Positions 59,141-64,000 of a stretch of 64,000 nt of DNA are shown here, piece after piece (position 1 is the first letter of the stretch; every line of letters starts with the position of its first letter). The translations under genes were made by a program, and so were the position numbers. The DNA is from Thermosynechococcaceae cyanobacterium Okahandja. GTDB taxonomy: Bacteria > Cyanobacteriota > Cyanobacteriia > Thermosynechococcales > Thermosynechococcaceae. The notes under the pieces were generated by a model that saw nothing but the letters and a program-made list of their open reading frames with translations, made no database searches and was not told where the DNA came from. The stretch is taken from assembly GCA_041530395.1 (NCBI GenBank), contig CP136945.1:62001-126000 (forward strand). The letters are read 5' to 3'.

Positions 59141-59557
59141 ATGTTTGATTTTGATGCCACCCTACCTCTGATGGCTGTGCAATTTTTAATCTTGACGGTC
59201 ATTTTGAATGCACTGCTCTACAAACCGCTGGGTCAGGCACTGGATAATCGGGATGAGTACATCCGCACTAACTTGCAACAGGCCAAGGAGCGGTTGCAGG
59301 AGGCTACGGCGCTAGCCAATCAGTACGAGCAGGAGTTGGCGAGTACACGCCGTGAAGCCCAAGCCATCCTGGAGGAGGCGCGCGCAGAGGCACAAAAAAT
59401 TGCCACAGCGGAAATTGCCGCAGCCCAGCAGACGGTGCAAGCAGAATTAATGCAGGCTCAAGCAGAAATTGATCAGCAAAAGCAGGCCACGTTGCAAGCC
59501 CTTGAAGGTCAAGTGAGCAGCTTGAGTGAGCAGTTGTTAGCCAAGTTACTGGCCTAG
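59141..59557 (+). CDS. atpG: ATP synthase subunit b'
   Basis: 138-aa b' stator subunit: one N-terminal helix ([23 protein letters not shown]) and a long charged coiled coil. ATG 59141 follows GGAGAGG (59131-59137) and gives MFDFDATLP, the expected start. Photosynthetic organisms have b and b' in place of a b homodimer. Confidence 0.94.
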   Translation: MFDFDATLPLMAVQFLILTVILNALLYKPLGQALDNRDEYIRTNLQQAKERLQEATALANQYEQELASTRREAQAILEEARAEAQKIATAEIAAAQQTVQAELMQAQAEIDQQKQATLQALEGQVSSLSEQLLAKLLA

Positions 59558-59568
59558 GAGTTTGGGTC

Positions 59569-60099
59569 ATGGACGCAGTGATTTTACTGGCAACGGAAGA
59601 GGTCGGGCATTTTGGGTTGAATACTAATTTGCTTGAGACCAATGTCATTAACCTTGCCATCATTATTGGGGTACTGGTTTATTTTGGCCGGGGGGTGCTG
59701 GGTAAAACCCTTGGCGATCGCCAGCAACAAATTGCCACCGCCATTGCCGAGGCGGAGGAGCGGCAACGGACAGCCGCCGCCCGCTTGGCTCAGGAGCAGC
59801 AAAAACTTGCCCAAGCCAAGGAGGAGGCTGAGCGGATCCGTGCGGAGGCGTTGGTGCGCGCCAAAGCGGCAAAGGAAGAGCTAATTGCTCAAGCGCGGCA
59901 AGAAATTGAGCGGATTAAGCAAACGGCCTCCCAAGATACCAGTGCGGCCACGGAGCGGGCGATCGCCGAAATTCGCGAACGCATTGCCACCCTTGCCCTT
60001 GCCCAAGCAGAGCAAAAATTAAAGGAGCGTTTAAGTCACGATGCGGAGCTTCAGCGCACCCTTGTTGATCGCAGTATTGCCCTACTAGGAGGCAAATGA
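59569..60099 (+). CDS. atpF: ATP synthase subunit b
   Basis: 176-aa b stator subunit: short N-terminus, one helix ([19 protein letters not shown]), then a coiled coil rich in Ala/Glu/Gln/Arg. Overlaps atpH by 4 bases. Length normal. Confidence 0.95.
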   Translation: MDAVILLATEEVGHFGLNTNLLETNVINLAIIIGVLVYFGRGVLGKTLGDRQQQIATAIAEAEERQRTAAARLAQEQQKLAQAKEEAERIRAEALVRAKAAKEELIAQARQEIERIKQTASQDTSAATERAIAEIRERIATLALAQAEQKLKERLSHDAELQRTLVDRSIALLGGK

Positions 60100-60653
60100 T
60101 GCAGACCACTGTCCGTGGTGAACTTGTTGAACCCTACGCCGAAGCCTTACTGTCCTTGGCACAGTCCCATCATCTTGCGGATCAGTTTCAGCAGGATACG
60201 GGTGTCATTTTGGAACTGCTGGCAACCTCAACGGAACTGCAACAATTTTTGGCGCACCCCTTAATTCAGGCGGATGCCAAAAAGAACGTTCTGCGGCAGC
60301 TTACGGTCGATAAGGTACACGGTTATTTTCTCAATTTCCTGATGTTGCTGGTGGATCGGCGGCGGATCAACCTGTTGGCCGCGATCTGTGAGCAGTACCG
60401 TGCCCTGCTGCGCAAACAGCGGAATATTGTGTTGGCGGAAGTGACGAGCGCGGTGGAATTGACCGAGCCGCAACGGCAAGCGGTGATTGATAAGGTCAAA
60501 GCCATGACCGGTGCCGCCGATGTGGAACTGGCGATCGCCACGGAGCCGGAGTTAATTGGTGGTGTGGTCATTAAAGTCGGCTCACAAATTTTTGATGCCA
60601 GCCTGCGTGGTCAACTGCGGCGCTTGAGCGTCAGCTTGGCACAGCCTATTTAA
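60096..60653 (+). CDS. atpH: ATP synthase subunit delta
   Basis: 185-aa delta subunit (OSCP) joining b/b' to F1. Motifs [12 protein letters not shown] and [12 protein letters not shown], and the C-terminal [23 protein letters not shown] are conserved. ATG 60096 overlaps atpF by 4 bases; ATG 60099 is the other choice. Called atpD in chloroplast naming. Confidence 0.95.
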   Translation: MMQTTVRGELVEPYAEALLSLAQSHHLADQFQQDTGVILELLATSTELQQFLAHPLIQADAKKNVLRQLTVDKVHGYFLNFLMLLVDRRRINLLAAICEQYRALLRKQRNIVLAEVTSAVELTEPQRQAVIDKVKAMTGAADVELAIATEPELIGGVVIKVGSQIFDASLRGQLRRLSVSLAQPI

Positions 60654-60686
60654 CGTCTCCCTTCTCAACTGTTGTAAACTGTCTAA

Positions 60687-62216
<1,530 letters not shown>

Positions 62217-62246
62217 GCGCTCATCTAACTCATTCTCATTGACATG

Positions 62247-62278
62247 AACCTGCTCTTGTTTTTAGGGCAGGTTTTTTT
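62247..62278 (+). terminator. Rho-independent terminator of the atp operon
   Basis: AACCTGC (62247-62253) pairs with GCAGGTT (62267-62273), then a T-run to 62278. The stem can be extended inward with TCT/AGG. It lies about 30 bases after the atpA stop, so it closes atpI-atpA. Confidence 0.85.
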
Positions 62279-62366
62279 GTGCGTGGCGCAGGCGGGATAC
62301 CTTTAGGGCACCCACCAGCAGCAGGGAAACGTCAATAATAGGAGTAGATGTTATAAGGTTTGCCCC

Positions 62367-62633
62367 ATGGCCGCATTTTACAACTGGTATCGGACACTGC
62401 TGCGCCACCCCAAATACCGCTGGCTGATCATTATTGCCAGTGTGGTTTATTTAATTAGCCCCATTGATATTGCCCCCGACTTGGTGCCTATCATTGGCCA
62501 GTTGGATGACGTGACCGTGATGCTCATTTTGGCCAGTGAGGTTACCCAAATTGTGATTGAGCACCTCAAACGCAAGAAAAATCCAGCAGATGTCTCGGGC
62601 ACCACGGTGGATGTGGAGGCGGAAGCTCTCTAG
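62367..62633 (+). CDS. DUF1232 (YkvA-like) protein
   Basis: 88-aa protein with the DUF1232 signature VVYLISPIDIAPDLVPIIGQLDDVTVMLI and one to two short hydrophobic segments. Function unknown; widespread in bacteria. It starts a small operon with the next two genes after the atp terminator. Confidence 0.88.
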   Translation: MAAFYNWYRTLLRHPKYRWLIIIASVVYLISPIDIAPDLVPIIGQLDDVTVMLILASEVTQIVIEHLKRKKNPADVSGTTVDVEAEAL

Positions 62634-62669
62634 ACCCTTAAAAGCCCTTAAAAGCAGTGTTGGAGGCCT

Positions 62670-63059
62670 ATGGAGCCACCCGTTTTTGACCCCGTTGATC
62701 GGGATGCCTTTACCAACCCCACCCTACAGCGGCTGTGGTTTTTTATCTATCTGCTGCCCATTTTTGGCCTCATCCCAGCCCTCTGGCAGTTAAGTCAGCG
62801 CAGTGGCGATCGCCATGCCCGGCGGGTGAGTCGCTTGGCCGTGCTCATTGCCTTGGTCTGGCTGCTGGGGTATGGCCTACTCCATGGGACGGCAGCCGCC
62901 ATGGAAACCCAATCCCTCTCCCATGGTTTGGTGCTCCTGCTGAATAGTCTTTGGGGATCGGGCTATTTTTTGCTGAACCTGTGGCTGATGGTGCGGCTGT
63001 GGCGGGGGCGCTCCCTCGAGGTGCCGCTCCTGAGTCGGCTAACCAAGTACTTGCCCTAA
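62670..63059 (+). CDS. Four-helix membrane protein of unknown family
   Basis: 129-aa protein with about three to four helices (LWFFIYLLPIFGLIPALW, LAVLIALVWLLGYGLL, LVLLLNSLWGSGYFLLNLWLMVRLW). It may be a cyanobacterial DUF-type protein; nothing more can be said. It is followed 10 bases later by the GTPase gene. Confidence 0.7.
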   Translation: MEPPVFDPVDRDAFTNPTLQRLWFFIYLLPIFGLIPALWQLSQRSGDRHARRVSRLAVLIALVWLLGYGLLHGTAAAMETQSLSHGLVLLLNSLWGSGYFLLNLWLMVRLWRGRSLEVPLLSRLTKYLP

Positions 63060-63069
63060 GTCTGCTGCT

Positions 63070-64000
63070 ATGACCCCTGCCCGCTGGTTTTGGCTGATCC
63101 TTGGCCTAGGTGTCATTCTCGGGCTGATGCTGTGGCTGGTGACGGCGCTACACTGGCTCTATATTCAGGTGGCCTTTACCACCCCTTTTTTGGCCAATAT
63201 CCTGTTGTTGCTGCTGATTGGCTTACTGGGGGGGCTGCTCTACGTTTTTTTCCGGTACCTTTACCTGCTCAACCGCAAAGGACGGCGGCGATCGCCCACC
63301 TTACAGGTGCCCGAGGCCAAAACCGAGGCGGCGGCTGAAAATTTGCAGGCACTGCGGCGGCAACTGAGCCAAATTGAAGACGAGGTGGCACGGCAAGCTC
63401 TGCTGGCGCGAGCGCGGGAGCTAGAGGAGGAATTCCATCGCCAAGAGTTACGGCTGGTGGTCTTTGGCACCGGCTCGGCGGGTAAAACCTCCTTGGTCAA
63501 TGCCTTAATTGGCGAAATGGTGGGGGATGTGGCGCCAACGATGGGAACCACCGAGGTAGGGCAAACCTACGAGTTTTGGCTCCCCAACAGCGACCAAGTG
63601 GTGCTGATTACCGATACGCCGGGGATCCTCGAAGCGGGGGTGGCGGGCACCTACCGGGAACAGATGGCACGCCAACTGGCAGCGGAAGCCGACCTGCTGC
63701 TGTTTGTCTTGGATGACGATCTGCGGCAGTCGGAATACACGCCGCTGGTGAATTTAGTGGAAATGGGCAAGCGATCGCTACTGGTGCTCAACAAAATGGA
63801 TCTGCGCTCGGAAGCAGATCAACTGGCCTTGCTAAAGCACTTACGGCAGCGGGTGCGGGGCTTAATTCCCCCCGAAGATGTGGTGGGGATTGCCGCCTCT
63901 CCCCAGCCCATTCAATTACCCACGGGGGAGTGGCTCGAGCCGGAACCCCACATTTTGCCCCTGATTCGCCGCATTACCGCGGTGCTACGGGAGGAGGGGG
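63070..64000 (+). CDS. Membrane-anchored GTPase (Era/DUF697-like), 3' end beyond window
   Basis: First 310 codons of a GTPase. Two N-terminal helices (about 6-27, 41-63), a coiled-coil stretch (90-125), then the G domain: G1 GTGSAGKTS (133-141), G3 DTPG (182-185), G4 NKMD (241-244). Cyanobacterial relatives usually end in a DUF697 membrane domain, which would be outside the window. Likely acts at membranes; role unknown. Confidence 0.85.
   Translation, partial: MTPARWFWLILGLGVILGLMLWLVTALHWLYIQVAFTTPFLANILLLLLIGLLGGLLYVFFRYLYLLNRKGRRRSPTLQVPEAKTEAAAENLQALRRQLSQIEDEVARQALLARARELEEEFHRQELRLVVFGTGSAGKTSLVNALIGEMVGDVAPTMGTTEVGQTYEFWLPNSDQVVLITDTPGILEAGVAGTYREQMARQLAAEADLLLFVLDDDLRQSEYTPLVNLVEMGKRSLLVLNKMDLRSEADQLALLKHLRQRVRGLIPPEDVVGIAASPQPIQLPTGEWLEPEPHILPLIRRITAVLREEG

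Overview
The window is a contiguous piece of a cyanobacterial chromosome. Three things point there: cyanobacteria-only genes (split rpoC1/rpoC2, psbEFLJ, ndhO, b and b' ATP synthase subunits, an apocarotenoid oxygenase, a CAAD/CurT protein, a folate/biopterin transporter); the many HIP1 octamers GCGATCGC (e.g. 173-180, 10081-10088); and high GC. The near identity, from memory, of PsbE/F/L to those of Thermosynechococcus, and an atpI-to-atpA cluster with no gamma subunit gene behind atpA, suggest a Thermosynechococcus-like thermophilic unicell. That is inference; no search was possible. I saw no rRNA, tRNA or CRISPR array.

Layout. 1-8152 (minus): rpoC2 (3' end off the window), rpoC1, rpoB. 8153-8511: divergent promoter region with repeated TTGACA hexamers. 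8512-9200: psbE-psbF-psbL-psbJ (cytochrome b559 and small PSII subunits). 9197-16154: MalF-type sugar permease, prs and purH (PRPP and purine synthesis), a metallophosphoesterase, lspA and mrp, a DUF4079 protein. 16303-22033: FutC-like ATPase, ndhO-mdh, folate transporter, carotenoid oxygenase, CAAD protein. 22034-25213 is more accessory: a HicAB toxin-antitoxin pair whose hicA has no normal start codon, a COG0523 metallochaperone GTPase, a PilP-like lipoprotein and a truncated CPBP protease. 25214-30078: rpmB, trmB, a ferredoxin, a full CPBP protease, rpiA, dnaG. 30113-33508: cation/proton antiporter with a Usp tail, two fluoride channels, an unknown 32-aa membrane protein and a MalG-type permease. 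33505-37096 (minus): two K+ channel/RCK paralogs and sdhA.

37281-44017: GNAT, PBP4-type dacB, MscS channel, a BaiN-type flavoprotein and alr. 44014-47626 (minus): a four-gene minor pilin operon. 47957-50501: purine permease with apt, and a GIY-YIG protein. 50503-51850: a solitary TnpB element (IS200/IS605 superfamily). 52030-56294: a hypothetical, the MalK-type ATPase, an HTH/GrpE-like fusion, a thioredoxin-fold ferredoxin, an Anbu protease and a small secreted protein. 56565-62216: STAS protein, mrnC, then ATP synthase genes atpI-B-E-G-F-H-A closed by a clear terminator. 62367-64000: DUF1232 protein, a membrane protein and a membrane-anchored GTPase running off the window.

Most of the window is housekeeping. 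A complete carbohydrate ABC importer appears to be split over three loci (9.2, 32.7 and 53.0 kb). Several convergent gene pairs share their stop codons without a terminator. No wholly new multigene system is obvious. The best leads are the start-less hicA, the 32-aa coupled membrane ORF, the solitary TnpB, the repeat-rich rpoB/psbE spacer, the HTH/GrpE-like fusion with its antisense tail, and the minor pilin operon.
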